Notes: a model not told the origin generated them from the sequence alone. Positions 1 to 8,297 are shown, counted from the stretch's first letter. The stretch: DNA of 35,801 bases from an uncultured Oscillospiraceae bacterium (GCA_902497145.1 CABVDR010000024.1:1-35801); one strand, 5' to 3'. Made by a program: numbers and translations.

Positions 1-496
1 TCAGTCCCCGGCCCAGCTTCAGACTTTGGTAAAGGGCCATCTGGGGAGAGGGGAAGGCACCTGAAAAGTCCTCACTGCCGTAGCCCAGCAGCTGCAGGAC
101 AATGGTCACGCCCTCAGCCAGGGTGATCTGGTTGGAGGGACGGAAAGTACCGTCAGAGTATCCGGTAATGAGCCCGGCGGCCACCCCGGCCTCCACAAAG
201 CCGGCGGCCCAGTGGGTGTAGGGCACGTCGGGGTAGGGGGAGGTGGAGGCCTCCCCAACCTGGTCCCCGTTGGGGGAGGCTTTTACCGCCATGGTAATAA
301 ACTCCGCCCGGGTGACCACCCGGTCCAGCTGCATGTTGCCCTGGCCGTCGCCCACCATAATGTCCAGGGCATTGATAACCTGGGTCACCTCCTGCTGGGC
401 AGGAACGGTGGTGGACCGGGCCCCTGCCGGCACCATCAGCAGCCCAATGGTGAGGGCGGCAGCGGTGCCGGCGGCGAGAATGGATTTCAGCTTCAT
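1..496 (-). CDS. SLH-domain surface protein (3' part outside window)
   Basis: The N-terminal 165 codons are visible; the C-terminus lies beyond the window edge. Residues 1-26 form a signal peptide (basic MKLK, a hydrophobic stretch, then VPAGA before the mature part). Residues about 34-75 resemble the second half of an S-layer homology repeat (VTRAEFITMAVKA), and residues about 87-138 are a clear SLH repeat (YPDVPYTHWAAGFVEAG, then GLITGYSDGTFRP, then a LAEGVTIVLQLLGY tail). SLH domains bind pyruvylated secondary cell wall polymer, so the product should sit on the cell surface. The start is an ATG preceded by AAAGGAGG ten bases upstream. It begins 18 bases after the permease stop, so it is probably the last gene of the tetR-macAB operon, an unusual partner for an efflux pump. 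The function of the missing part is unknown. Confidence 0.8.
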   Translation of the reverse strand, partial: MKLKSILAAGTAAALTIGLLMVPAGARSTTVPAQQEVTQVINALDIMVGDGQGNMQLDRVVTRAEFITMAVKASPNGDQVGEASTSPYPDVPYTHWAAGFVEAGVAAGLITGYSDGTFRPSNQITLAEGVTIVLQLLGYGSEDFSGAFPSPQMALYQSLKLGRGL

Positions 497-514
497 AAGA
501 GGATTGCCTCCTTT

Positions 515-1774
515 TTATTCATAGCGCAGCGCGTCAATGGGATTGAGCTTGGCGGCTTTGTTGGCGGGGAGATAGCCGAAGAGGATGCCCACGCCCACCG
601 ATACGCCAAAAGCCACCGCGATGGCCTGCAGGGAGATAACGGCAGTAAATTCCGTGGAGCCGGAGCTCATCATACTGTCGATGAGGGTGCCGGCCACCTT
701 GGCTAGCAGAATACCCAGCACAATGCCGATGACACCGCCGATGGCGGAGGTGGTGCCGGCCTCTATGATGAACTGGCCCCGGATGTCCCGGCGCTTGGCG
801 CCCAGGGACTTGCGGATGCCGATCTCCCGAGTGCGCTCCGAGACGGACACCAGCATGATGTTCATGATACCGATGCCGCCCACCAGCAGGGAGATTCCGG
901 CGATAGCCACCAGTACCACCATCATGGTGTTGGTCATCGTGTTCATCATATCCAGCATCTCTGCCGAAGTGACCACGATATACTGGTCATCGTCCCCGTA
1001 GACCTTATCCAAAAAGTTTTCAATAATGCCGCGAGAGGTGGAGGCGGTATCTTGGCTGGTACCGCTGAACATGTAGGTGTCCATACCGCCGCCTCCCATC
1101 ATGCCGCCCATGGCGCCAGCTCCAGCTGCGGTGTCGGAGGCTAAGGCACTATTGAGCTGCTGGGCGTTGGTATAGGGAATGATGACCAGATCGTCGGCGG
1201 AGCCCTTGCGGGACTCAGCGGACTCGGAGAGCACGCCCACAATGGTGTAGTTATATCCGCTGAGCCCCAGGGTCTTGCCCACGGCGTTGCCGTTGTAGTA
1301 CTCCTTGCTCACATAGGAGCCAACCACACACACCTTCTGGGAGCGGAGCACATCTACATATTGGAGAAAACGGCCCTGCTCCACGGTGAGGGCCCGGATC
1401 TCGTCATAGGCTTCACTGACGCCCACCACGCTGTACGGAGTGAAGGTGTCTCCCGGGGTACGGGCGGAGGCGGAGGAGACAGAGATGTAGGGGCTGACGG
1501 CGGAAAGGTATTTGGGGTTTTTCTCCACCAGATCGTACATGTCATCCATGCTGACCTCTCGGGAGGAGCCGGAACTGTACACGTTGACCTGGATGAGATT
1601 GGCCCCCAGCGACTCAAAGGAGTCGTTCATCAGCTTCTGCATACCGTCGCCCAAAGAGATGATGATAATGACGGCAGCCACACCGATGATAATGCCCAGC
1701 ATGGTCAGCAGGGCGCGCATTTTACTGGTGGCCAGGGACTTCAGGGCCAAAAAGAAGGATTGCTTCACCCCCAT
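515..1774 (-). CDS. MacB-like ABC transporter permease (FtsX/MacB family)
   Basis: A 419-residue inner-membrane permease of the MacB/YknZ type. A transmembrane helix at about 22-41 is followed by a large extracytoplasmic MacB_PCD-like domain (about 42-280), then the FtsX core with helices at about 283-305, 343-363 and 378-402. The cytoplasmic loop SERTREIGIRKSLGAKRRD (312-330) is the family hallmark that contacts the ATPase. It pairs with the ATPase gene immediately upstream (overlap of one base) and with the adaptor before that. Such pumps export peptides, macrolides or other amphiphiles. A Gly/Met-rich insertion at about 216-233 (AGAGAMGGMMGGGGMD) in the extracytoplasmic domain is not typical of MacB. 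The substrate cannot be read from sequence. Confidence 0.92.
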   Translation of the reverse strand: MGVKQSFFLALKSLATSKMRALLTMLGIIIGVAAVIIIISLGDGMQKLMNDSFESLGANLIQVNVYSSGSSREVSMDDMYDLVEKNPKYLSAVSPYISVSSASARTPGDTFTPYSVVGVSEAYDEIRALTVEQGRFLQYVDVLRSQKVCVVGSYVSKEYYNGNAVGKTLGLSGYNYTIVGVLSESAESRKGSADDLVIIPYTNAQQLNSALASDTAAGAGAMGGMMGGGGMDTYMFSGTSQDTASTSRGIIENFLDKVYGDDDQYIVVTSAEMLDMMNTMTNTMMVVLVAIAGISLLVGGIGIMNIMLVSVSERTREIGIRKSLGAKRRDIRGQFIIEAGTTSAIGGVIGIVLGILLAKVAGTLIDSMMSSGSTEFTAVISLQAIAVAFGVSVGVGILFGYLPANKAAKLNPIDALRYE

Positions 1775-2532
1775 CAGCGCGTCACCTCCTCGTCCAGATC
1801 ATCGTCCTCCTCGTCATCGATCTTGGGCTGAACCACGGCCTGGGGATCGCTGGCGTCGCCGTCATAGATGATCTGTCCGTCCTGCAGGCGGATGATCCGC
1901 TTGGCCCGCACGGCGATGGAGTTGTCATGGGTGATGAGGACGACCGTGTCCCCCTCCCGGTTGAGCTTTTTCAGAAAGCCCAGGACCTCCCGGCTGGTGT
2001 GGGAGTCCAAAGCGCCGGTGGGCTCGTCAGCCAGAATAACGGAGGGGTTGCCTGCCAGGGCGCGGGCGATGGATACCCGCTGCTGCTGGCCGCCGGAGAG
2101 CTGATTGGGGCGGTTTTTGTACTTGGAGGCCAGCCCCACCCGGTCCAAAGCGCTGAGAGCCCGCTCCCGGCGCTCCCGCTCCGGCACCCCGCCATAGAGC
2201 AGAGGCAGCTCCACGTTTTCCAGCACGTTGAGCTTGGGGATCAGGTTGTACTGCTGGAAGATGAAGCCCAGCATCTTGTTGCGGATCACCGCTTGCTGGT
2301 CATCATCCATGGTGGACACGTCTACGCCGCCCAGGAAGTAGCGCCCACTGGTGGGGACGTCCAGACAGCCGATGATGTTCATGGCGGTGGACTTGCCGGA
2401 GCCGGACTGGCCCACAATGGCCACAAACTCTCCCTTGTCGATGGCAAAGCTTACCCCGTCCAGGGCGTGGACCTGGGTGTCGCCCATCTGGTAGATCTTA
2501 TAGACCTGCTGAAATTCAATGAGGTGTCCCAT
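1774..2532 (-). CDS. MacB-like ABC transporter ATP-binding protein
   Basis: A 252-residue ATPase of the LolD/MacB (YknY) group. Visible motifs are Walker A GQSGSGKST (41-49), Q-loop Gln93 in FIFQQYNLIP, signature LSGGQQQR (145-152), Walker B VILADEPTGALD (165-176) and switch His202. The final segment (about 239-249) is an almost uninterrupted acidic tail, longer than in most LolD/MacB ATPases. The gene starts 3 bases after the adaptor stop codon and its last base is shared with the permease start region, so the three are translated together. It energises the permease encoded next. The ribosome binding site is weak (GGGGAT inside the end of the adaptor gene), in line with translational coupling. 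Confidence 0.95.
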   Translation of the reverse strand: MGHLIEFQQVYKIYQMGDTQVHALDGVSFAIDKGEFVAIVGQSGSGKSTAMNIIGCLDVPTSGRYFLGGVDVSTMDDDQQAVIRNKMLGFIFQQYNLIPKLNVLENVELPLLYGGVPERERRERALSALDRVGLASKYKNRPNQLSGGQQQRVSIARALAGNPSVILADEPTGALDSHTSREVLGFLKKLNREGDTVVLITHDNSIAVRAKRIIRLQDGQIIYDGDASDPQAVVQPKIDDEEDDDLDEEVTR

Positions 2533-2535
2533 GGC

Positions 2536-4209
2536 TTACATCCCCATCATGGCGGCCAGGGGGTTGGAGACCTCATTGACCCAGACCACGACCTCGCCTT
2601 CCTTCAGGCCGCTGGTGATCTCAATGTTGTTGGTGTCGTTGCGGCCCAGGGTGACCTCCCGGGTCTCCAGCTTGGAGGGATCGACCACATTGCCCTGTTC
2701 GTCCAGCGCGCCTTCCCCGGCCACCTGGACGGTGGGCTTGTCGCTGCCCCGGTTTACCGCGTCCACGGGGACGCACAGCACCGTGCCGGCCCGCTCCACG
2801 ATGATGTCGGCGGAGACGTTCATCCCCGGCTTCAGGTCCTGGGGATCGTTGATGACCACAGTGACGGGGTAGTTGGTCTGCCCGCTGACGGTGGTGCCGT
2901 TGATATTCACCGTATCCACCACACCGGAGTAGGTGACCCCCTCCACCGCGTCAGCGGTGATGGTGACTTCCTGGCCTGCTTGAATCTTGTTGATGTCCTT
3001 CTCGTCGATCTTCATTTCAAAAGTGAGGGTGGACATGTCGTAGAGAACGGCCAGGGTTCCGCCAGCGGCGGTGAGGCTGTTGTTGTCAATGGTGTCTCCG
3101 GCCTTGAAGTTCTTTTCGATGACGGTGCCGGAGATGGGGGCGGTGATGGTGTAGTTGTCCAGGGCGTCCTGGGCATTCTGCAGGGAGAGCTGGGCGTTTT
3201 GCAGGGAGATAGAGGCATTCTCCAGGGAGGTCTCCGCAGAGGAGCCGCCCAAGTTGACCAGTACCTGTCCCGCGGAGACCCAGCTGCCCACCGAGGTGTT
3301 CACCGAGACGACCTCGCCGCTTCCAGTAGCGGTGATGGTCTGGCTGAGACTGGCTTCAAAGGTGCCGCTGCCGGCGCAGGCGATGTCGCCCACCTTGGCG
3401 GTGGCCGTGGTGGAGGTGGTGAGAGCGCCGGGATTCTGCACCCGGATCTTTACCTGGCGCACCAGGGCGCCGCCGTTGCCCACCAGATCGGCGGAGGCCA
3501 CTGACTCCACCGTGCCGGGCAGGGTCTCCAGGGTGCCTGCCAGAGTCACCGTGGCTGCCTGTCCCACCGAGATGCGGGCGGCATCCGCGGACTGGAAGGG
3601 GAGAGTGAGGGTCATGGTGGAGGTGTTGGCGATATCCGCAATGGGGGATCCGGCGGAAACCATGTCGCCCTTCTTCACGTGCAGCTGCTGGACCACGCCA
3701 GCGCCGGAGGCCTTGGGGGCCAGTCCGTCGGCAATGGAGTTGTAGTTCAGCTGAGCTTGCTGCACCGACAGCTGGGCCTGCTGCAGGGCAGTCTCGGCGC
3801 TGCCGGGGTCAATGCGGTAGAGCACGTCCCCCTTCTCTACCTGGTCGCCTACCTCAAAAGGAGCCTCCAGTACCTCGCCGGTGACCATGCCGCTGACATT
3901 GTAGGAGTCAATGGGCTGGATGGTGCCGGTGCTGGAGACAGACACAGTCATATCCTGCATCTGGGCGGCGCTGGTGAGATAGGCCCCGGCGAGAAGATCC
4001 TTTCCGGCCCCCAGCATGGGGCGGATCACAAAGAAAAAAATGAGGGCCAGAATGACCACCACCGCAATAACGACTTTGGGCCAGCGGCGTTTCTTCTTGG
4101 GCGCTTTCCAGGTGGGGGTGCTGTCCTGCTCCGGAATGTCCGGAGCCTCCGGAACAGCGGGGGCGTCTGGGATGTCGGGAACGGGTTGCAGTTGTTCTTT
4201 TGTTTCCAT
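2536..4209 (-). CDS. MacA/HlyD-like efflux adaptor, long form with two lipoyl-like segments
   Basis: A 557-residue membrane-anchored adaptor of the HlyD/MacA family. A Pro/Ala-rich cytoplasmic N-terminus (1-34) and a basic patch KKKRRWPK lead into one transmembrane helix (about 45-63). The extracellular part contains two biotinyl-lipoyl/coiled-coil units. The first has repeats of LSVQQAQLNY and then VVQQLHVKKGDMVSAGSPI. The second has SGEVVSVNTSVGSWVSAGQ, the helical SISLQNAQLSLQNAQDALDNY, and YTITAPISGTVIEKNFKAGD. A beta-barrel and membrane-proximal domain follow. Typical MacA/YknX adaptors are about 370-400 residues, so this one looks internally duplicated. The start is the ATG with AAGGAG eight bases upstream; an open frame continues further 5' but overlaps tetR. 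The spacing to tetR is 17 bases. Confidence 0.88.
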   Translation of the reverse strand: METKEQLQPVPDIPDAPAVPEAPDIPEQDSTPTWKAPKKKRRWPKVVIAVVVILALIFFFVIRPMLGAGKDLLAGAYLTSAAQMQDMTVSVSSTGTIQPIDSYNVSGMVTGEVLEAPFEVGDQVEKGDVLYRIDPGSAETALQQAQLSVQQAQLNYNSIADGLAPKASGAGVVQQLHVKKGDMVSAGSPIADIANTSTMTLTLPFQSADAARISVGQAATVTLAGTLETLPGTVESVASADLVGNGGALVRQVKIRVQNPGALTTSTTATAKVGDIACAGSGTFEASLSQTITATGSGEVVSVNTSVGSWVSAGQVLVNLGGSSAETSLENASISLQNAQLSLQNAQDALDNYTITAPISGTVIEKNFKAGDTIDNNSLTAAGGTLAVLYDMSTLTFEMKIDEKDINKIQAGQEVTITADAVEGVTYSGVVDTVNINGTTVSGQTNYPVTVVINDPQDLKPGMNVSADIIVERAGTVLCVPVDAVNRGSDKPTVQVAGEGALDEQGNVVDPSKLETREVTLGRNDTNNIEITSGLKEGEVVVWVNEVSNPLAAMMGM

Positions 4210-4226
4210 GGCGGTGACTCCTTCGT

Positions 4227-4853
4227 TTACTCGTGATGAAAGGCGGCCGGCGCTTCCCGTGCCTCCATCCCCCGGCGGAGAATGTCCAGTTGGGCTTGAA
4301 GGCGGGCCCAGGCGATCTGAGGATCGGTGTGGGAGAGGGCGGCGCACAGGGCAGGTGCGGTGACGCTGATCAAAATGTGGAACATGTCCTCCAGATCCTC
4401 CTCCCGGCGCAGGGAGAGGCGGGTGCGGTCGATGTGGCCGGAGAGGGCAGAGAACAGGGTGTGGGTACTGGCCGAGCGCAGCAGCGCTCCCTGCTGTACC
4501 CCGGCGTTGCGGTGGAGAATGGCATGAAACTGTTGGGCGGACGGGCTGTCCCGCTGCTCCACCAGCGTCTGAAACAGAGCACTGAAGGCGGCAAACAGGT
4601 CTCCCTGCTCCCGGTCGAGCAGTGTTTGAAGCATCTGGGTCAGCTCGTCCAGATAGCATTGCAGCAGATAGCGGAACAAATCCTCCTTGTCGGTAAAGTA
4701 CATGTAGAAGCTGCCCCGGGCGATTTCCGCCTGTCGGACGATGCGGTTGATGGAGGCCTCGTCAAAGGAGACCCGGGAAAACTCATCCCTGGCGCACTGG
4801 AGCAGTCTGTCCCGTTTGGCTTGGGGCAGATGGAAAAAAGTTGGGCTGGGCAC
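4227..4853 (-). CDS. TetR/AcrR family transcriptional regulator
   Basis: A 208-residue one-component regulator. The N-terminus (about 10-60) is a TetR DNA-binding domain: AKRDRLLQCARDEFSRVSF, the helix-turn-helix EASINRIVRQAEIARGSFYMYF (split by the turn near residue 42), and the following KEDLFRYLL helix. The rest is a helical ligand-binding domain without recognisable signature. The start is GTG, with GGGAGGTGA closely upstream. It is the first gene of the efflux operon, and a perfect palindrome lies between its -10 box and its start, so it very probably represses itself and the pump. The inducer is unknown but is likely a pump substrate. Confidence 0.93.
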   Translation of the reverse strand: MPSPTFFHLPQAKRDRLLQCARDEFSRVSFDEASINRIVRQAEIARGSFYMYFTDKEDLFRYLLQCYLDELTQMLQTLLDREQGDLFAAFSALFQTLVEQRDSPSAQQFHAILHRNAGVQQGALLRSASTHTLFSALSGHIDRTRLSLRREEDLEDMFHILISVTAPALCAALSHTDPQIAWARLQAQLDILRRGMEAREAPAAFHHE

Positions 4854-4876
4854 GGTGGTTCACCTCCCAAAAGAGA

Positions 4877-4895
4877 ATATGACAAGTTGTCATAT
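4877..4895. promoter_or_regulatory. Probable TetR operator, 19-bp perfect palindrome
   Basis: ATATGACAAGTTGTCATAT is a perfect inverted repeat of nine-base arms around one central base. It lies directly downstream of the -10 box of the tetR-macAB promoter, covering the predicted transcription start, where a repressor would block RNA polymerase. Autoregulation by the adjacent TetR protein is inference from position and symmetry. Confidence 0.75.
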
Positions 4896-4924
4896 AGTAT
4901 AATCGCCTCCTTTTTCTCGGTCAA
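4896..4924 (-). promoter_or_regulatory. Sigma-A promoter of the tetR-macAB operon
   Basis: On the minus strand TTGACC (4919-4924) and TATACT (4896-4901) are separated by exactly 17 bases. The -10 box abuts the 19-bp palindrome. Confidence 0.75.
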
Positions 4925-5097
4925 GAGTGGAAAGGACAATTCATAGTTTGTTCATACTCTGCCTCTTTCTCGCCCGTCTCAGTGTAGCGGACACAGGTGA
5001 GGATTTCCCCAAAAATTTCTTAAAAATTCATAAAAATCCTGGGGACAGGATATACCTTCCCCCAGGGGGAAAGTCAAGAGAAATAAGGCATCAAAGT
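4925..5097. other. Non-coding stretch without clear features
   Basis: The whole gap between tetR and the permease gene runs from 4854 to 5348. Apart from the promoter/operator and the terminator listed separately, I see only AT-rich sequence. Short open frames here lack ribosome binding sites and resemble nothing I recognise. A small inverted repeat (CTTTCTCCC with GGGAGAAAG, near 5257-5296) has no T-tract. Confidence 0.5.
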
Positions 5098-5150
5098 AAA
5101 AAAGACCCGCACCGGCCGGATTAACGTATATCCGACCGGTGCGAGTCTTT
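5098..5150 (-). terminator. Rho-independent terminator downstream of the SLC13 permease gene
   Basis: A long hairpin has arms around GACTCGCACCGGTCGGAT and ATCCGGCCGGTGCGGGTC (minus strand, two mismatches or wobbles). It ends in TCTTTTTT on the minus strand. The other strand also has a short T-run, so it may work both ways. It lies about 200 bases past the permease stop codon. Confidence 0.7.
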
Positions 5151-5348
5151 GTATAGACGGGATGGATCCGTCGCATGGAAAAATCCGTATGCAGGTGTGA
5201 GAAGCCATCAAGCTCCACATAGCCTGCTCATATTCCGAAACAGAGAGAGAAATCCGGCCTTTCTCCCCAGAAATAGAACACTTTTGTGTGGGAGAAAGAA
5301 AACTGCAAATTTATTATGACAGGGATCCTGTAACTAAATTTGGTTGGC

Positions 5349-6626
5349 TTACATGGGGAAGAGGGTCATGGCAATCAGAGTGCCAACGACACCGCGCAGG
5401 ATGCCGGGGAGAATGCCAACCTTGAGCATGGTCTTTGCGCTGTACCCGCCAGCATTCATAGCCATAGGCACCACAGCGGTAGCCATGGGGGTAATCAGAG
5501 AGGACATGGTGGCCAGGGCACACAAGATCACGGGACCGCGGGGATCACAGCCGATGGAGCTGCAGGTAATAACAGCCACAGGGGTCAAAACGGTGCTGAC
5601 CGCCCGATTATACAGCAGAGAGGTCATCAGGAAGCTGACCATGTAGAACACAAAGCCCACAACGTAGCCATTGGTCACACCCTGCAGCAGCTGGGCAATG
5701 CCATCGCCGATCATTTCCGCTGCGCCGGTTTGGGCCAGACCTTCGCCAAAGGCAGATACGCCTACGTAGAGCAGCACGGTGCTCAGATTCAGATTGTCAA
5801 TGGCCTCACGCTCTGTCAGTACGCCGGAGGCAACCAGAATGACCGCGCCGGTCAGGGTGACCTTCCAGGAGGAGAAGCCCAGCATCAGACAAATGATGAC
5901 CACGATGAAAACGCCATAGCCCAGGAACTCGCGCACAGGGCTCAGAGGCTCTTTTTCCTGCATGGAGCGTCCGCCAATTGCGGCGATGGGGCGCTCAGGA
6001 GTGTCAGGCAGCATACGGGGCATGATAAAGATAGCCCACAAGAGGGTCAGAATACCAACCGGGAGGAATACGCTGGTTTCGCTCCACATGTTCAGCTGAG
6101 TTCCAGTCCAGCCGTAGGATTCCATGAAGCCATTCTGCGTCACATACCAAGCGGCATAGGGGCCAATAGGTTCAATAATAAAGCTGGTAGAAACGGTAGC
6201 CACGGCGATGGGAAACATCATCTTAGAGGGGCTGATGTTCATACGGTCGCACATGTTCTGAACCAGAGGATGTACCAGAGCAAACAGAGCTACAATGCTG
6301 GGCACGAACTGGCCCAGCAGGCAGGTGACCAGAACATAGCAGGCCAGTACCTTGGTAAAGGAACCGTCAGTGATGCGATAGAGCAGTTTCGTGATGTGGT
6401 TGATCATCTGAGTGCGGCTAAGTCCGGCGGCAACCACAAACATGGCCGCCATCGTGATGACAGTAGAGCTGCCGAAGGTCGCAATCGCGCTGCTTCCATC
6501 CAAACATCCAGTCAGCACCAGGAGCATCATGGCTCCGATGGCGGTGAAGGACATAGGTATCTTGTTGATGAAGAACAGCACAATCATTGCCACGAAGATG
6601 ATAAGGCAAATTGTAATCTGAGACAT
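5349..6626 (-). CDS. SLC13/DASS-type permease (ion transporter superfamily)
   Basis: A 425-residue polytopic membrane protein with roughly 10-12 hydrophobic helices and almost no soluble domain. The N-terminal pattern (SQITICLIIFVAMIVLFFINKIP) and the repeated hairpin-type segments GSSTVITMAAMFVVAAGLS and STSFIIEPIGPYAAWYV fit the divalent anion:sodium symporter / CitMHS / ArsB superfamily. These carry dicarboxylates, citrate, sulfate or other small anions. The start ATG has AGGAGG nine bases upstream. It follows the M20 amidohydrolase gene by 93 bases on the same strand, so it probably imports the amidohydrolase substrate or exports or imports its carboxylate product. An AbgT-type carrier would be the textbook partner of AbgB, but this protein does not look like AbgT. 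Substrate unknown. Confidence 0.8.
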   Translation of the reverse strand: MSQITICLIIFVAMIVLFFINKIPMSFTAIGAMMLLVLTGCLDGSSAIATFGSSTVITMAAMFVVAAGLSRTQMINHITKLLYRITDGSFTKVLACYVLVTCLLGQFVPSIVALFALVHPLVQNMCDRMNISPSKMMFPIAVATVSTSFIIEPIGPYAAWYVTQNGFMESYGWTGTQLNMWSETSVFLPVGILTLLWAIFIMPRMLPDTPERPIAAIGGRSMQEKEPLSPVREFLGYGVFIVVIICLMLGFSSWKVTLTGAVILVASGVLTEREAIDNLNLSTVLLYVGVSAFGEGLAQTGAAEMIGDGIAQLLQGVTNGYVVGFVFYMVSFLMTSLLYNRAVSTVLTPVAVITCSSIGCDPRGPVILCALATMSSLITPMATAVVPMAMNAGGYSAKTMLKVGILPGILRGVVGTLIAMTLFPM

Positions 6627-6695
6627 CGTCGTTCCTCCTGTTAGTTATTTCAATCGGGTGCAGTCCATCATGGTGGATTCTCTCTCGGAATAGCG

Positions 6696-6719
6696 GAAAG
6701 GCGAGGAAGTGAGCCTTTC
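6696..6719. repeat. Intercistronic hairpin between amidohydrolase and permease genes
   Basis: GAAAGGC and GCCTTTC form a 7-bp stem immediately after the amidohydrolase stop codon, without a T-tract. It may stabilise or partly attenuate the message before the permease gene. Confidence 0.35.
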
Positions 6720-8156
6720 TTAAGGGAGCTTAGGCTGGACTTCGGGGGGAATGGGGGAGCGATAGGGTTTCCCGCCGGTACGCAGCTGCAACTCCTCCTT
6801 TGCGCGCTGGATCACGCTGGGATCATCCAGGGCATCAATGGCAGATGCGGCCATGACCTTCGCGGCACGGAGCATACCCTTTTTGGCCATAGCAGTCTTG
6901 CCCACGGCCACCATTTGCCAGGAATGCATCGCGACACCGGCGGGCATGGTGGCTGCGTTAATTTGTGCTACGGGACAATTCCAGCTGACGTCACCCACGT
7001 CGGAAGAGACAAATCCCTGCCGTTCCTGGGCAAGAGGCATGACACCGGCATGGATAGGCTCGTCCGCTTTGGCTTGCAATTCGGCTTTCAAGTTGGGATC
7101 GGTCACTTCATCCACTAACGTGTCATAATAGGTTCTTCCCTTGGAGAAGGTCTTCTGATACTCACGGGCCAGCTGAAGATCTGCCGCATCAAACTCAGCC
7201 GGAGGAACTTCCTCCAGATTCTTCTGCATGACCCGGTTCAGTTCACTGTTGATCAGCACGTTGGAGCAAGCCTTGATAAACTCGATCTCCACCGTGGTGC
7301 CGGTCATCATGGCTGCGCCCTTAGCGATCTGGTTGACACGCTCGTACAGGTCAATGAGCTGTTCCGGATGTACAGCCCGCAGCAGATATACGGCCTCGGC
7401 ATAGGGCTGAACCGTACCGGGAGCGCTGCCGCCGGTGTTGGTAATAGCGTAGTGGATTCTGGTATCGGTGGACACATGCTCGCGGAGGAATTGCACGCCG
7501 ATGTTCATTAGTTCCAGAGCGTCCAGCGCACTGCGTCCCAGCTCGGGGGCCATGGCGGCGTGGGAGGAAATACCGTGGAAATGGTAGCAGATCTGGTAAT
7601 TGGACATGGTACCTTCCGTGGAAACGCTGTTTACTTCGCCGGGATGCCAGCTGAACGCAATGTCCACGTTCTGGAATACGCCGCTGCGAGCCATAAAGCC
7701 CTTGCCGGACCCGCCCTCTTCCGCAGGGCAGCCGAAGAACTTGACGGTCCCGGGAATGTTATTGTTTTGCAGGTAATCCTTTACCGCCAGCGCGGCAGCC
7801 AAAGAACCCACGCCGAGCAGGTTATGGCCGCATCCGTGACCGGGGGCGCCCTCCTGTACGGGGCATTTGGTCAGAGCACCATCCTGTTGGCTCAGTCCGG
7901 GAAGAGCGTCAAATTCCCCCAGGAAACCGATCACAGGTCCGCCTTCTCCATAGGTTCCGGAAAAGGCGGTGGGAATTCCGGCCAAGTTTTGCTCCACCTG
8001 AAAGCCAAGCTCTTTCAAGGTAGAGCAGTATAGTTCGGCAGCATAGCTTTCATGGAATCCAATCTCTGGATGGTCCCACAGTTTGTCACTTACTTGGCAC
8101 AGCAGATCTTTATACTGATCCACAGCAGTTAATGCCTGTGCCTTTTGAGCATTCAT
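6720..8156 (-). CDS. M20 family amidohydrolase (AbgB-like metallopeptidase)
   Basis: A 478-residue cytoplasmic M20/M28-fold hydrolase. The metal-site landmarks are all present: GEFDALPG (80-87), GHGCGHN (106-112), PAEEGG (144-149) and SWHPGE (169-174). The length and the block after SWHPGE match the AbgB subfamily (p-aminobenzoyl-glutamate hydrolase subunit B and relatives), which cleave N-acyl or aroyl amino acids. I prefer the ATG at 8156, with AAAGGAG eight bases upstream; the in-frame GTG three codons earlier would sit on the ribosome binding site itself. No AbgA partner is present. It is followed by an SLC13-type permease and is divergent from a regulator, suggesting an inducible scavenging module for an N-acyl amino acid or dipeptide-like compound. 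Confidence 0.88.
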   Translation of the reverse strand: MNAQKAQALTAVDQYKDLLCQVSDKLWDHPEIGFHESYAAELYCSTLKELGFQVEQNLAGIPTAFSGTYGEGGPVIGFLGEFDALPGLSQQDGALTKCPVQEGAPGHGCGHNLLGVGSLAAALAVKDYLQNNNIPGTVKFFGCPAEEGGSGKGFMARSGVFQNVDIAFSWHPGEVNSVSTEGTMSNYQICYHFHGISSHAAMAPELGRSALDALELMNIGVQFLREHVSTDTRIHYAITNTGGSAPGTVQPYAEAVYLLRAVHPEQLIDLYERVNQIAKGAAMMTGTTVEIEFIKACSNVLINSELNRVMQKNLEEVPPAEFDAADLQLAREYQKTFSKGRTYYDTLVDEVTDPNLKAELQAKADEPIHAGVMPLAQERQGFVSSDVGDVSWNCPVAQINAATMPAGVAMHSWQMVAVGKTAMAKKGMLRAAKVMAASAIDALDDPSVIQRAKEELQLRTGGKPYRSPIPPEVQPKLP

Positions 8157-8245
8157 GCTCCCCACTCCTTTTTCTGCAAACTAGTTTTCCATGTGTTATA
8201 GAATATTCAAGACAATTAACGACATATTTCGGAAATACTGAAGCT

Positions 8246-8275
8246 AGTATACAGACACAGTGAAAGGCGTGTCAA
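8246..8275 (-). promoter_or_regulatory. Sigma-A promoter of the amidohydrolase-permease operon
   Basis: On the minus strand a consensus TTGACA (8270-8275) and TATACT (8246-8251) are 18 bases apart. The leader to the start codon is about 85 bases. Confidence 0.7.
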
Positions 8276-8281
8276 CCACAA

Positions 8282-8297
8282 CTTGCAGAATGGCAAG
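8282..8297. promoter_or_regulatory. Short inverted repeat just upstream of the amidohydrolase promoter
   Basis: CTTGC-6-GCAAG lies about 43-58 bases upstream of the predicted start point, a position typical for an activator site. The divergent regulator at 8515 is the natural candidate to bind it. With only 5-bp arms this is weak evidence. Confidence 0.3.

Noticed and set aside
1927..3504. A 525-codon plus-strand open frame opposite the macA/macB genes
   Set aside because: It is antisense to three genes with complete family motifs, and its translation is repetitive Gly/His/Val-rich sequence unlike a folded protein.
4209..4659. Longer N-terminal version of the adaptor protein
   Set aside because: The extension would overlap most of tetR and has no ribosome binding site, while the ATG at 4209 has AAGGAG at good spacing and is followed by a normal anchor segment.
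4979..5218. A short minus-strand open frame in the tetR-permease gap
   Set aside because: It runs through the terminator hairpin at 5098-5150, has no ribosome binding site and resembles nothing known.
5237..5300. Inverted repeat CTTTCTCCC / GGGAGAAAG as a terminator for the permease gene
   Set aside because: The loop is long and there is no T-tract on either strand; the hairpin at 5098-5150 is a better terminator.
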